Part shown: in pieces, positions 34,314 to 42,101 of the stretch
How the letters are laid out: each line of letters opens with the position of its first letter
Numbering within the stretch: the first letter of the stretch is position 1
Assembly (NCBI GenBank): GCA_033762735.1
Contig: JANRLJ010000165.1
Span: 1 to 63,113, forward strand
DNA: 63,113 nucleotides
DNA from: JANRLJ01 sp033762735
GTDB taxonomy: Bacteria; Chloroflexota; Anaerolineae; Aggregatilineales; Phototrophicaceae
Direction of reading: 5' to 3'
The notes under the pieces: generated by a model
What the model was told of the DNA's origin: nothing
The model's database searches: none
Seen by the model: the letters and a program-made list of their open reading frames with translations, nothing else
Translations under genes and position numbers: made by a program

Positions 34314-35333
34314 TCAGGTTGGTTCGGACGTGACCAGACTGTCCAGCAGGCTGGCAGCTTCCGCACCGCCCCCCTTGCGCGCACGCATCATCTTCGCCTT
34401 TTCCTGCAAATCGCGGAAGAAGTCAGAGTCCACAATCTGGCTGACCTGTTCGTTGCGCTTGGCTTCGTCCAGTTCGATGCGCAGTTCGGCCACTTCCTTC
34501 TTAAGCGTTTCCTCACGAACGCGCACCTTATCGACCATGATCTGAAACACCCTTGCCAGCGAGTACATCTCGTCCGGGAACCGGGCGCTGCCGATGTGCG
34601 ACAGGTTCTGATTGTAGTCCCCTTCGGCGATGCGCTCGGCCACACCCTTCAGCGCAGCAACCGGACGTGTCACCACCTGTGAGATCAGGTAGACCATCAG
34701 GAAGAGCAGTGCATAGGTTCCGGCAAAGGCGATGACAATGCTGTTGAGGATACCCTGCCGCACTTCCGCCACATACGCCGCCTCGAAGTCGATGCCCATT
34801 GCGCCGACTCGTTCGCCCCCGCTGTTGACAATAGGCTTGTAGGCCGAGATCCAACTCCCCCACTGATCGCTGTAAGGGACAAGGTTAAACGTCAGGTCGT
34901 TCAAACCACGAATGAGGGGGCCGGTGCTGGTGTAGGGATCGCCAAATGCGGCAGCGTCGTCAGGACGAACAAATTGCAGTGTATCGCCAATAAAGAGGAT
35001 TTGATTCGGTTCATTCCCGGCAACGTAGGTATAGATGAAGGCGCGTGGTTCGATGCTGTGTACCGTCCGCAGCCAGTCGATATGCTGGGCATAGCGCGGG
35101 TCGTCGCCGCTGCCTTCGGTTGCCAGCGATTCAAATTCATTGCCGTCAATACCTTCGACCGCCGCGTCCAGCGTAGCGATCATGTCCAGCTCAACACGAT
35201 GCAGCGCGGAGTCGGTGGCGAAGGTCAGGAACCAGTAAAAGGCTGCTGCAAAAACCACACTGAACAGCAGGGTAAAGCCGATGAGTAGTTTGACTCTCAG
35301 GCTGATAAAGGCAATGCGCTTACGGTTTTCCAT
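34314..35333 (-). CDS. Membrane sensor with HAMP domain and coiled coil, no output domain
   Basis: A 339-residue protein. TM1 is VKLLIGFTLLFSVVFAAAFY (residues about 12-32). An extracytoplasmic sensor of about 160 residues follows, TM2 is SIVIAFAGTYALLFLMVYLI, then HAMP begins RPVAALKGVAERIAEGDYNQ. The last 90 residues are a coiled coil (VREETLKKEVAELRIELDEA) with no kinase, cyclase or chemoreceptor signalling tip. The sensor part resembles dCache-like ligand-binding domains by layout only. Start: ATG 35333 is chosen because upstream in-frame codons belong to the neighbouring mobile element. It probably passes a signal to another protein, perhaps the ParA-like partner. Confidence 0.75.
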   Translation of the reverse strand: MENRKRIAFISLRVKLLIGFTLLFSVVFAAAFYWFLTFATDSALHRVELDMIATLDAAVEGIDGNEFESLATEGSGDDPRYAQHIDWLRTVHSIEPRAFIYTYVAGNEPNQILFIGDTLQFVRPDDAAAFGDPYTSTGPLIRGLNDLTFNLVPYSDQWGSWISAYKPIVNSGGERVGAMGIDFEAAYVAEVRQGILNSIVIAFAGTYALLFLMVYLISQVVTRPVAALKGVAERIAEGDYNQNLSHIGSARFPDEMYSLARVFQIMVDKVRVREETLKKEVAELRIELDEAKRNEQVSQIVDSDFFRDLQEKAKMMRARKGGGAEAASLLDSLVTSEPT

Positions 35334-35350
35334 AAAATCTTCGCAGGGGA

Positions 35351-35370
35351 CACCGTGCTTTAGCGCGGTG
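35351..35370 (-). repeat. Right-end hairpin of the IsrB element
   Basis: On the minus strand CACCGCGCTAAAGCACGGTG forms an imperfect hairpin with a GCTAAAG-containing loop that includes the IsrB stop codon. The same loop sequence occurs in the hairpin at 36598-36617. Subterminal hairpins that overlap the stop codon are typical of IS200/IS605-related elements. The exact end of the element is not fixed. Confidence 0.5.
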
Positions 35371-36394
35371 GGGAATGCGAAGTCTCTCCTTTCCGAATAC
35401 GCCAACTGGAGAACGTGAGGTATTGCAACGTGGTTGGCTTCACCTTTGCAATACGGCTGCCGGTCTGCATGTTGTGCAGCGACACTGTTCCAGCCGTCGT
35501 GCCTCCCACATAACAGACACCCCACCTGGGATGCTTCACCCAACTACCCCGCTTGAACCCTAAACTGAGCGTGCCACCGTAAGGCTTGCGCACACCCCCT
35601 TTTTCTGGCTGGAGGCGATGAAGCTGCCGCCTATGGAAACGCAGCGGCACGATATACAGCATGGCCTTGTTATCTATTGCCATATGCCCGCCAACCCCCC
35701 AGTTCGCCAGCACCCAGCTATCCACGCAGTGCGCTTCAAAGCTGTCGGACATTTTCTGCTTCGACTTCTTCAAGCCGAACTTGTCTCGCTCGGCTTTGGT
35801 TTCGTAGCCCTTCAACGTTTTCACCGGGGCGATGTTGTTGAGTTCGGCGTAGAACCACTGCTTCCCCACCTCAAGCGGTCTAAAGGCGGTGTTCCAGCGC
35901 CGTTTGCCCGGCTTCGTCATGGCGGCGATGTCCTCAACGACAAAGGTCGTGATCGGGTAGTAACAGGAGAGCCAATGACACAGGCGCAGCTTCCAGCCCC
36001 AGCGGGCACGAGTCGAAGGCGGCAGGCGGAACTGTCCCTGTCTCCGGTTGGCGCGGCACTGGCGATAGGGGGTCTTGCGATACCGTCTTCCCCGCCGCAT
36101 CTGGGTGCTGGTTTCCTCCGCTTCTTTGACCCACGTCACCGCATCCGCCTGGATGTTCAGATAGGTGTGTGCTTCTGATTTGACTGTATAGGCTTCCTTC
36201 TTGCTGCCGGGGTCAATCCCCACCGCCATCGGCTGGGTGTACCCGTCCTCCCGATCCACAAGCTGAATATAGAACAAACCGCGATCAAAGCGCCGTACTG
36301 CACGGCCTTTCTCGATCAGCTTGTTCGCTTTACGGTTACTGGTGGGCATCAACGGTTTCCCCGTGCTGCTCACCACTGGCACAAACGTCTGCAT
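35360..36394 (-). CDS. isrB: IsrB: HNH-less IscB-family RNA-guided nickase
   Basis: A 344-residue OMEGA effector. Residues 1-45 are the PLMP domain (TGKPLMPTSNRKANKLIEKG). The split RuvC nuclease has Asp61 in VGIDPGSKK, an Arg-rich bridge helix (RRGRRYRKTPYRQCRANRR), Glu154 in TTFVVEDIAAM, and His222/Asp225 in FEAHCVDSW. Only 67 residues separate RuvC II from III, so there is no room for the HNH domain of IscB; known IsrB proteins are about 350 residues, so this looks full length. Family knowledge: IsrB uses an omega RNA of about 300 nt to nick the non-target strand. A structured RNA lies directly upstream. Start: ATG 36394 follows AAGGA; the longer frame to 36457 is non-coding RNA. No TnpA gene is nearby. 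Confidence 0.9.
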   Translation of the reverse strand: MQTFVPVVSSTGKPLMPTSNRKANKLIEKGRAVRRFDRGLFYIQLVDREDGYTQPMAVGIDPGSKKEAYTVKSEAHTYLNIQADAVTWVKEAEETSTQMRRGRRYRKTPYRQCRANRRQGQFRLPPSTRARWGWKLRLCHWLSCYYPITTFVVEDIAAMTKPGKRRWNTAFRPLEVGKQWFYAELNNIAPVKTLKGYETKAERDKFGLKKSKQKMSDSFEAHCVDSWVLANWGVGGHMAIDNKAMLYIVPLRFHRRQLHRLQPEKGGVRKPYGGTLSLGFKRGSWVKHPRWGVCYVGGTTAGTVSLHNMQTGSRIAKVKPTTLQYLTFSSWRIRKGETSHSPPR

Positions 36395-36399
36395 TCTCA

Positions 36400-36655
36400 A
36401 TCCTTGCAAGTGTTTAATGCCCCTACGGTCTGAGCAACTGACCGCTTCGACACACACATTCGGAGAGGAACAGAACTAGCGGGACATTCTGTCGTCCTTC
36501 GGGCTGCCACGCCCAGAATGCTTGTTTGGGGTCGAACCCCTTAGTCTAGTCAACGCTTGCGTCTCCGTTCAGCGGTTGGCTTCCGCTTCCCTTCAAGCTC
36601 CCCACTTTAGCGGGGAGTCGCTGACCGGCTTCCTCCGAACTTCAACGATGGTACG
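36400..36655 (-). ncRNA. Omega RNA (HEARO-type) of the IsrB element
   Basis: On the minus strand this region folds into a series of strong hairpins: 36598-36617 (CTCCCC/GGGGAG around GCTAAAGT), 36528-36540 (GGGG/CCCC around TTCGA), and a long one whose outer arms are 36485-36491 and 36514-36520, enclosing GGGC/GCCC at 36501-36514. A last hairpin with a GGTC/GACC stem lies near 36430-36450. The length, order and position immediately 5' of the effector match HEARO RNAs, now known as IscB/IsrB guide RNAs. The guide should be the flank at the 5' end, near 36655-36680. Both ends are estimates. Confidence 0.8.
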
Positions 36656-36693
36656 TGCTTTATAAATACAGAACTTACGCAGCTTACCTCTGT

Positions 36694-36720
36694 GAGGGGG
36701 GGTTGAAACCCGCCCCTGCG
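36694..36720. repeat. Dispersed palindromic repeat, copy 3
   Basis: GAGGGGGGGTT and AACCCGCCCCTGC form inverted arms around GAA. It is related to the GTAGGGGCGGG copy at 27663. It lies just outside the left end of the IsrB element and after the KamA-like gene's stop, so it could have been part of the original insertion site. Confidence 0.45.
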
Positions 36721-36757
36721 AGAAAGATGTTCTTTTCGTGCGCAAGCCCTAAAGAAC

Positions 36758-37891
36758 TTATTCTTCCCGGCTGGTCGGGATCATCATCTCGGCGGCGTTC
36801 ATCTGCTCGCCCTTGTAATTCTTCACCCACAGGTTGCTGTCTTCATCATGCCAGACGGATTCTTCCCACAGCGGGATTTTCCCCAGCGGTGTGGTCAGCA
36901 CATACTGCGGCACCGCGAAGCCCGTCATGTGGCCGAGCAGCCCGCGCATGATCTCACGGCCTTTTTCCAGGTCGGTGATGAAGTGAGAGACGCCCGTCAC
37001 ATTGTCGCAGTGATACAGATAATACGGGCGTGCGCGAATCTTCAGCAGCCCCTTCATCAGATCGCGCATCGTCTCCAGGTCATCATTGATTCCCTTGAGC
37101 AGCACCGTCTGGTTTCCCACCGGGATGCCGTGCCGCAGCAGGCGATCTACCGCCGCCGCCGATTCAGGCGTGATTTCCTTGGGGTGATTAAAGTGGGTGT
37201 TGAGCCAGATCGGATGATACTTTTCCAGCATCTCGCAGAATTCATTGGTGATGCGCTGGGGCAGCAGCACCGGGTAACGACTGCCGATGCGGATAATTTC
37301 GACATGCGGAATCTGGCGAAGGCGCGAGATGATGTATTCCAGCCGCTTGTCGGAATAGGTCAGCGGGTCGCCACCCGTCAGCAGCACATCCCGAATGGCG
37401 GGTGTGCGTGCGATGTAGTCGAAATCGGGTTCCCAAGTGGCCGCTTCGCTGTCCTCAAAGTAAGACCCGCTCAGGTCGGTGGTGTGGAATTTGCGTGTGC
37501 AGTGGCGGCAGTAAACCGGGCAGAGTTCCGTCACCAGCACGACTACCCGATCAGGGTACTTATGCACGACGCGATTGGTCTTACGGTAGTAGGTATCGCC
37601 AACGGGATCAACCGACGAATTGGCGAAGGGTGTAACCTCACCCATGTTGGGGACAGCCTGCTGACGGATGGGGCATTTTTCGTCGTACTTGTCCATCAGC
37701 GAGGCATAGTACGGCGTGATGCTCCAGCGGTACTTCCCTTCACAGGCGGCGATGGCTTTTTCCTCGTTTTCGGTGACATGAATCACGTGGCGAAGCTGCT
37801 CCACCGTGGTGATGCGGTGCTGCAACTGCGAACGCCAGTCATCCCAGACGAGCGGCTTTTTGAGATCAACGGTAGGCATTTCGGACTGCAT
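36758..37891 (-). CDS. KamA-like radical SAM aminomutase
   Basis: A 377-residue radical SAM/PLP enzyme of the lysine 2,3-aminomutase family. The 4Fe-4S motif CPVYCRHC (C-x3-C-x2-C) is near residue 125, followed by RKF and VLLTGGDPLTYSD, the SAM-binding stretch. TPLGKIPL near the end holds the presumed PLP lysine. In characterised lysine 2,3-aminomutase the C-terminal loop reads VVDAPGGGGK and its Asp binds the substrate amino group; here it is VLTTPLGK, so that Asp is Thr and the Gly run is shortened. The substrate may therefore not be lysine. It is the third gene of an operon with an ATP-grasp ligase and a transporter. Confidence 0.85.
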   Translation of the reverse strand: MQSEMPTVDLKKPLVWDDWRSQLQHRITTVEQLRHVIHVTENEEKAIAACEGKYRWSITPYYASLMDKYDEKCPIRQQAVPNMGEVTPFANSSVDPVGDTYYRKTNRVVHKYPDRVVVLVTELCPVYCRHCTRKFHTTDLSGSYFEDSEAATWEPDFDYIARTPAIRDVLLTGGDPLTYSDKRLEYIISRLRQIPHVEIIRIGSRYPVLLPQRITNEFCEMLEKYHPIWLNTHFNHPKEITPESAAAVDRLLRHGIPVGNQTVLLKGINDDLETMRDLMKGLLKIRARPYYLYHCDNVTGVSHFITDLEKGREIMRGLLGHMTGFAVPQYVLTTPLGKIPLWEESVWHDEDSNLWVKNYKGEQMNAAEMMIPTSREE

Positions 37892-37944
37892 AAGGTTTGG
37901 GTTCCTGTTCTCTCAATGTGCGATGGATGGAGATTGATGCAAAG

Positions 37945-38949
37945 CTAAACGTTCCAGCGATGGCGGGCATGATCGATGACTTCGGCCAAAAGTGCTTCAT
38001 AACTCACCCCGACAAATCGTCCCATTGTGGTCATGGCGGAGTGAGTCGGGTGCATGGCCGGGACAGGATTAATCTCTAACAGGTGTGGCTGCCCCTCAGC
38101 ATCGCAGCGAATGTCCACCCGCCCGATGTCCTCGCAGCCAAGCGACCGATACGCTCGTAGGGCGAGATCGCCTAATGCCTGTGACAGTTCAGGCTCTTCT
38201 ACCGGGGTATAGTAGCTGCTGGTCTTGCTCTCCCACTGTTCCTTGTCGTAAAACCCACTGACTCCACCGGGTGAAGTCGAGTTGACCTCGGCCATGCCCA
38301 GCACATGTGCCTTTGCCCCGCCGCCCAGAACGCCCACCGTGAACTCACGTCCCGGCAGATACGCTTCTACCAGCACAGGCTGCTTATATAAACGGAAAAG
38401 TTCGCCAGCCCGTGCCTCCAGTTGTTCCCGTGTCTCGACAATCGAGCGCGAATCGACCCCTTTGGACGAGCCTTCTTGCAGCGGTTTCAGGAACAGCGGG
38501 AAACGGTCAATCTTTGCAACCACCTGGGCAGCATCATCAGGAGTTTCCATCACGGCAAAAGGTGCGGTGCGCAGTCCTTCCTGCTGCCACAGCCGCTTGG
38601 CGAAGGCTTTATCCAGGCATAAGGAAGCGGCCAGCGCATCCGAACCCGTATAAGGCACCTGGAAGGCTTCCAGAATGGCGGGAACCTGCCCCTCGCGTGA
38701 CCGTCCCCACAGCCCTTCGGCCATATTGAAGACAAGGTCAACACGGTTGCCGTCCGCCAGAAAGCGCACCAGCTTCACCGCGCTTCCAATCCGGCACACG
38801 TCATAGCCCAGGCTGGCAATCGCATCTGCCAGATGGTCGATATTCTCCTGCGAATCGAACTCGCCATAAAAATCCGGCGGCGCATCTTCCGGCGCGTTCT
38901 GTTCCTCGCGCAGGTCATACGTCAGGCCGACCACCAATGCTTTGCTCAC
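37945..38949 (-). CDS. ATP-grasp ligase, D-alanine-D-alanine-ligase-like
   Basis: A 334-residue ATP-grasp enzyme. The central domain has FPLFLKPLQEGSSKGV, the Lys and flexible Ser-rich loop that contact ATP, then PVLVEAYLPGREFTVGVLGG. The C-terminal part has DIGRVDIRC and HLLEINPVPAMHPTHSAM, the Asp-Glu-Asn magnesium site and the substrate-binding tail. Family members join two amino acids or peptides through an acyl phosphate. It lies 53 bases before the KamA-like gene and 16 after the transporter gene. A role in cell-wall Ddl activity is possible, but the operon suggests ligation of an unusual amino acid. Confidence 0.85.
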   Translation of the reverse strand: MSKALVVGLTYDLREEQNAPEDAPPDFYGEFDSQENIDHLADAIASLGYDVCRIGSAVKLVRFLADGNRVDLVFNMAEGLWGRSREGQVPAILEAFQVPYTGSDALAASLCLDKAFAKRLWQQEGLRTAPFAVMETPDDAAQVVAKIDRFPLFLKPLQEGSSKGVDSRSIVETREQLEARAGELFRLYKQPVLVEAYLPGREFTVGVLGGGAKAHVLGMAEVNSTSPGGVSGFYDKEQWESKTSSYYTPVEEPELSQALGDLALRAYRSLGCEDIGRVDIRCDAEGQPHLLEINPVPAMHPTHSAMTTMGRFVGVSYEALLAEVIDHARHRWNV

Positions 38950-38965
38950 AGACCGTTCCTAATCC

Positions 38966-40309
38966 TTAAAATTCGAGCTTGTCGAGAACACTGGCCGCCC
39001 GCTGCCGCCGCTTCAGACGCCAGTTGAACATACTGCTGTCATAGACCTTGCGCATGTTCACGATGGCCCAGCAGGCGAAAACAGACGCAGCCGCGACATA
39101 CAGTAAATATTGGCGGAAAAAGCCTTCGCTGCCTGTTGCATTGCCGAGAATGACGATGATTCCAGTCACCACACAGCCGATAATTGTTCCGGTCGCCAGC
39201 AGGTAGCTGTCCATAAACACGCTGACCCGCCCTCGGCGTTCATCGGGGACAAGCGCCTGAAATGCCTTGCGCGAGGATTCGTCAATCGTGTCCTTCACAA
39301 TCCACATAACCGCGAACGCACCCACCGCGCTGGGCAGACCGGTCTGCACAATCATCCACACCGCGCTGAGCAGCATGACCATAGGCAGCACGAAAAAGCT
39401 GTTCTTCAGGGTGAACCGTTCGATCAAACGGCTGGTGACCAGACCAGCAATAGCGAACGCGACAATACTGGTGCCCAGGCGGAACAGGCTGTAGAAGGTC
39501 TGATACTCATTCGCACTGGGCAGCGCCGCATCAGAGACGACCAGAAAGCGGAATTCGATAATGATGTCGCTGGAACTCATCGCCAGAATAGCGAACGTCA
39601 GGAAGCGAAAAGCAGGGACTTCCTTTACGAAAGACCAGCCTTCGGTGAGTGTCTTCATCACACTCTCGTCTTTCGACGGGGTGAACTGCCGTACCTTCAA
39701 TTGTCCAAGCGAGGGTGTGGAGATGGCGTAGATCACCAGATAGAAGAAAGCGTTGAGGGTCAACAATTCCTCTGTGCCGAGGCCGCGTGTGCTGAAATAG
39801 GCTGCCGCGCCCGCTGCGACCAGCAGACCCAGAATTTTGCCCACGAAGCCCAGGCTGTTGATGACGGGGAACAGCCGTTTGGCCTGCGAGGCATCAAACA
39901 CATCACCCGCCAGCGTCCAGAAAATCAGCGGGAAGAACAACCACTGCTGCTCGGCTACCAGATACAGCAGCGAGTAATTAAGTACACCAGGGAGTTGAAA
40001 GGCAAACATCAGGCGCAGCAGCACGAACACCAAACCGAGGATCAGGCACGTCCAGCGTACCAGCACAACGCGCTCGAAACGATCCACAATCAACGATTGG
40101 AAGCTCGTCACGACCAGAATGACCACCATATCAATCAGCAGCACGAGCAGAAATTGATTGACGCCGCCTTCGCTCAGAAATCCACTGATCGCGATCACAC
40201 CCGAAATCTGCGTCGCCATCGCATTCGTGAGCAGAAGCGCACCCATAATCAGGACCGTTCCCGCTTCTTCGGGACGAAGACGAAATAGTCGTGTCAGTAA
40301 GGCGGTCAC
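38966..40309 (-). CDS. Polytopic transporter, NTT/MFS-like
   Basis: A 447-residue membrane protein with about 12 hydrophobic segments. Examples are GTVLIMGALLLTNAMATQIS and FLLVLLIDMVVILVVTSFQ in the first half, and AVGAFAVMWIVKDTIDESSR, a cytoplasmic loop, in the second. The layout and the LVPDERRGRVSVFMDSYLLATG segment resemble ATP/ADP-translocase-related (Npt1/2) and MFS proteins of free-living bacteria, for which no substrate is established. It is the first gene of the ATP-grasp/KamA operon, so it could export the product or import its precursor. The C-terminal tail is positively charged (RLKRRQRAA). Confidence 0.7.
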   Translation of the reverse strand: MTALLTRLFRLRPEEAGTVLIMGALLLTNAMATQISGVIAISGFLSEGGVNQFLLVLLIDMVVILVVTSFQSLIVDRFERVVLVRWTCLILGLVFVLLRLMFAFQLPGVLNYSLLYLVAEQQWLFFPLIFWTLAGDVFDASQAKRLFPVINSLGFVGKILGLLVAAGAAAYFSTRGLGTEELLTLNAFFYLVIYAISTPSLGQLKVRQFTPSKDESVMKTLTEGWSFVKEVPAFRFLTFAILAMSSSDIIIEFRFLVVSDAALPSANEYQTFYSLFRLGTSIVAFAIAGLVTSRLIERFTLKNSFFVLPMVMLLSAVWMIVQTGLPSAVGAFAVMWIVKDTIDESSRKAFQALVPDERRGRVSVFMDSYLLATGTIIGCVVTGIIVILGNATGSEGFFRQYLLYVAAASVFACWAIVNMRKVYDSSMFNWRLKRRQRAASVLDKLEF

Positions 40310-40538
40310 GTTGCAGCGGCCTCGGTCGTGTATAATGGTGCAGAAATAAGGGTACTGTATTCAAAACTGATGGTAACACGGGATTGGCGAAACATTTATG
40401 AAAAAGATAGAAATTTTATTGAGGTTTAGCGCTCAAAAGACGAATTTCATGCAACAATGATTTCTAAACTGTTACTTCATAAAACCCAATACTAACCATC
40501 ACCTCTCAACGGTCGTAAAAGCCGGATAAAGGACTCTC
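40310..40538. other. AT-rich divergent promoter region
   Basis: This 229-base gap separates the transporter operon (minus) from the cyclase gene (plus). It is clearly AT-rich, as expected for two divergent promoters, but I could not fix a pair of -35/-10 boxes. No small gene or strong hairpin is visible. Confidence 0.4.
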
Positions 40539-42101
40539 ATGTCGCCCACCTCCCCCACCGCTCGCACTCGTCTTGTCGCTCTTGAGCCGCGCCTGCGCAA
40601 TCTGCTGCCAGCCGATCTCTATGCCAACTACTGGATTTCGCCCTCTTCAGAAACCCTGATGCACGTTTTCGAGCATCTGCGTACCCTGCGGCGCATCCTT
40701 TCGGATTATGTCCCGCGCCAGGTTTCCGAAAGCCTGCCACAGCCGGGTCAGGCTCGTTACGAATGGCAGGAAGGCAGCCTGATGTTCACCGACCTGGCGG
40801 GCTTTACGCCCTTGATGGAAGCCAGCGCACGACACGGTCGGGAAGGCGCGTTGATCCTGATGGACACGCTCAACCGCTATTTCGCAGCGATGATCGAAAT
40901 CATCAGTAAATCGGGTGGCAGCCTGCTGGAATTCACCGGGGATGCAATGCTGGCGCTGTTTCCGGCAACGCCCAAGCAGAACGATGCACGTCAGGCAGTT
41001 CATGCGGGTTTGCGAATGCAGCGGGCGATGCAGCAGTTCGCGCAAATTGAAGTGCTGGGTGAGACGTTCGAGTTGGGGATGCGTATTGGGATTCACACCG
41101 GACGCTTTCTGACCGCCGATATTGGCACGCCACGACGGATGGAAAATGTGCTGCTGGGTGGCGCGGTGCGGGAGACAAAAAAGGCTGAGGGTGCGGGGGA
41201 AGTGGGGCGGGTGTGCATGACCTTCCGGGCGTTCCAGCGCGTCTCTGACCTGTTCGAGTTTGACGATGGCAAACCCGGCTATATGCTGCTGGTGGATAAC
41301 CTCAGCGAACGCCGTCTCGGTGAATACGACATCAGCTTCACCAGCCGCCGCATGGCTAATCCTGTTCTGTTTGACCGTAGCATGGATGCGCTGGCGGAAG
41401 AAATCGAAGGCCTGGTGAACCTGATCGAACCACTGGCAAGCTATCTCCCTGCCCCGGTGCTTGATCTGGCAGTGGCCGGAACCGCTCGCCGCCGCATTCC
41501 GCCGCGCTTCCCCGAACTGGTCGTGATGTTCGTCAATCTGCTTGGCCTGCCCGAAGCAGTGGACAGCGCATCAGAAGGTCAGGAAGACCGCATCGTCTCG
41601 ACTTTTTCGCGCGCCTTTGCCCTCATCAATGCTGCCGTTGAAGCGCAGGGTGGCGTCCTTAAGCATGTCACCTATCATCTGTCCGGCTCGGATATGCTGA
41701 TCTACTTCGGCACTCCCAACGCTCATACGGACGATGCAGTGCGGGCGGCACGTGCCGCTCTTGCCATTCGGGATACGATTCAGAAAATCGAGCCAATTTC
41801 GGTCGGCAACAGTGTGATCGAAGCACGCTGCCAGATCGGAATCGCCAAAGGCCCGGTGTTCGCGGCAGAAATCGGCGAACCGCGAGGCCGCCGCGAATTC
41901 AACATTTTAGGCGATACCGTAAACACGGCGGCGCGTCTGATGAGCAAAGCTGCAAGTGGGCAGATTTTGCTCACTGACATTGTGCATGACGACATCCGCG
42001 AGCACTTTACGTTGGAGTCATTAGGGGAGCTTGCGCTTAAAGGGAAAAGTTCAGTCGGGAACGTCTACAACCTGCTCGCAGCATTGGAGGACGAAGACTA
42101 A
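40539..42101 (+). CDS. Tandem class III nucleotidyl cyclase (pseudo-heterodimer)
   Basis: A 520-residue soluble protein with two cyclase domains. Domain 1 (about 75-260) has the two metal Asp residues: Asp85 in LMFTDLAGF and Asp135 in EFTGDAML. Its later transition-state motif is lost (LLGGAVRETKK). Domain 2 (about 322-515) has the reverse: Asn333 replaces the first metal Asp (VMFVNLLG), but the Asn-Arg pair is present at Asn462 and Arg466 in GDTVNTAARL. Together they could form one complete active site, as in mammalian soluble adenylyl cyclase. The product is cAMP or cGMP; base selectivity could not be read. The C-terminus overlaps a convergent gene by 4 bases. Confidence 0.85.
   Translation: MSPTSPTARTRLVALEPRLRNLLPADLYANYWISPSSETLMHVFEHLRTLRRILSDYVPRQVSESLPQPGQARYEWQEGSLMFTDLAGFTPLMEASARHGREGALILMDTLNRYFAAMIEIISKSGGSLLEFTGDAMLALFPATPKQNDARQAVHAGLRMQRAMQQFAQIEVLGETFELGMRIGIHTGRFLTADIGTPRRMENVLLGGAVRETKKAEGAGEVGRVCMTFRAFQRVSDLFEFDDGKPGYMLLVDNLSERRLGEYDISFTSRRMANPVLFDRSMDALAEEIEGLVNLIEPLASYLPAPVLDLAVAGTARRRIPPRFPELVVMFVNLLGLPEAVDSASEGQEDRIVSTFSRAFALINAAVEAQGGVLKHVTYHLSGSDMLIYFGTPNAHTDDAVRAARAALAIRDTIQKIEPISVGNSVIEARCQIGIAKGPVFAAEIGEPRGRREFNILGDTVNTAARLMSKAASGQILLTDIVHDDIREHFTLESLGELALKGKSSVGNVYNLLAALEDED

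Noticed and set aside
35360..36394. TnpB of IS605
   Set aside because: The PLMP start, RuvC order and upstream RNA fit IsrB/IscB; TnpB lacks PLMP and has its RNA at the 3' end.
36395..36457. 21-codon N-terminal extension of the IsrB frame
   Set aside because: It runs into the structured RNA and the PLMP domain begins right after ATG 36394.
39110..40288. 392-codon plus-strand frame opposite the transporter
   Set aside because: Its composition is Gln/His/Asp-rich without hydrophobic cores, as expected for the antisense of a membrane protein gene.
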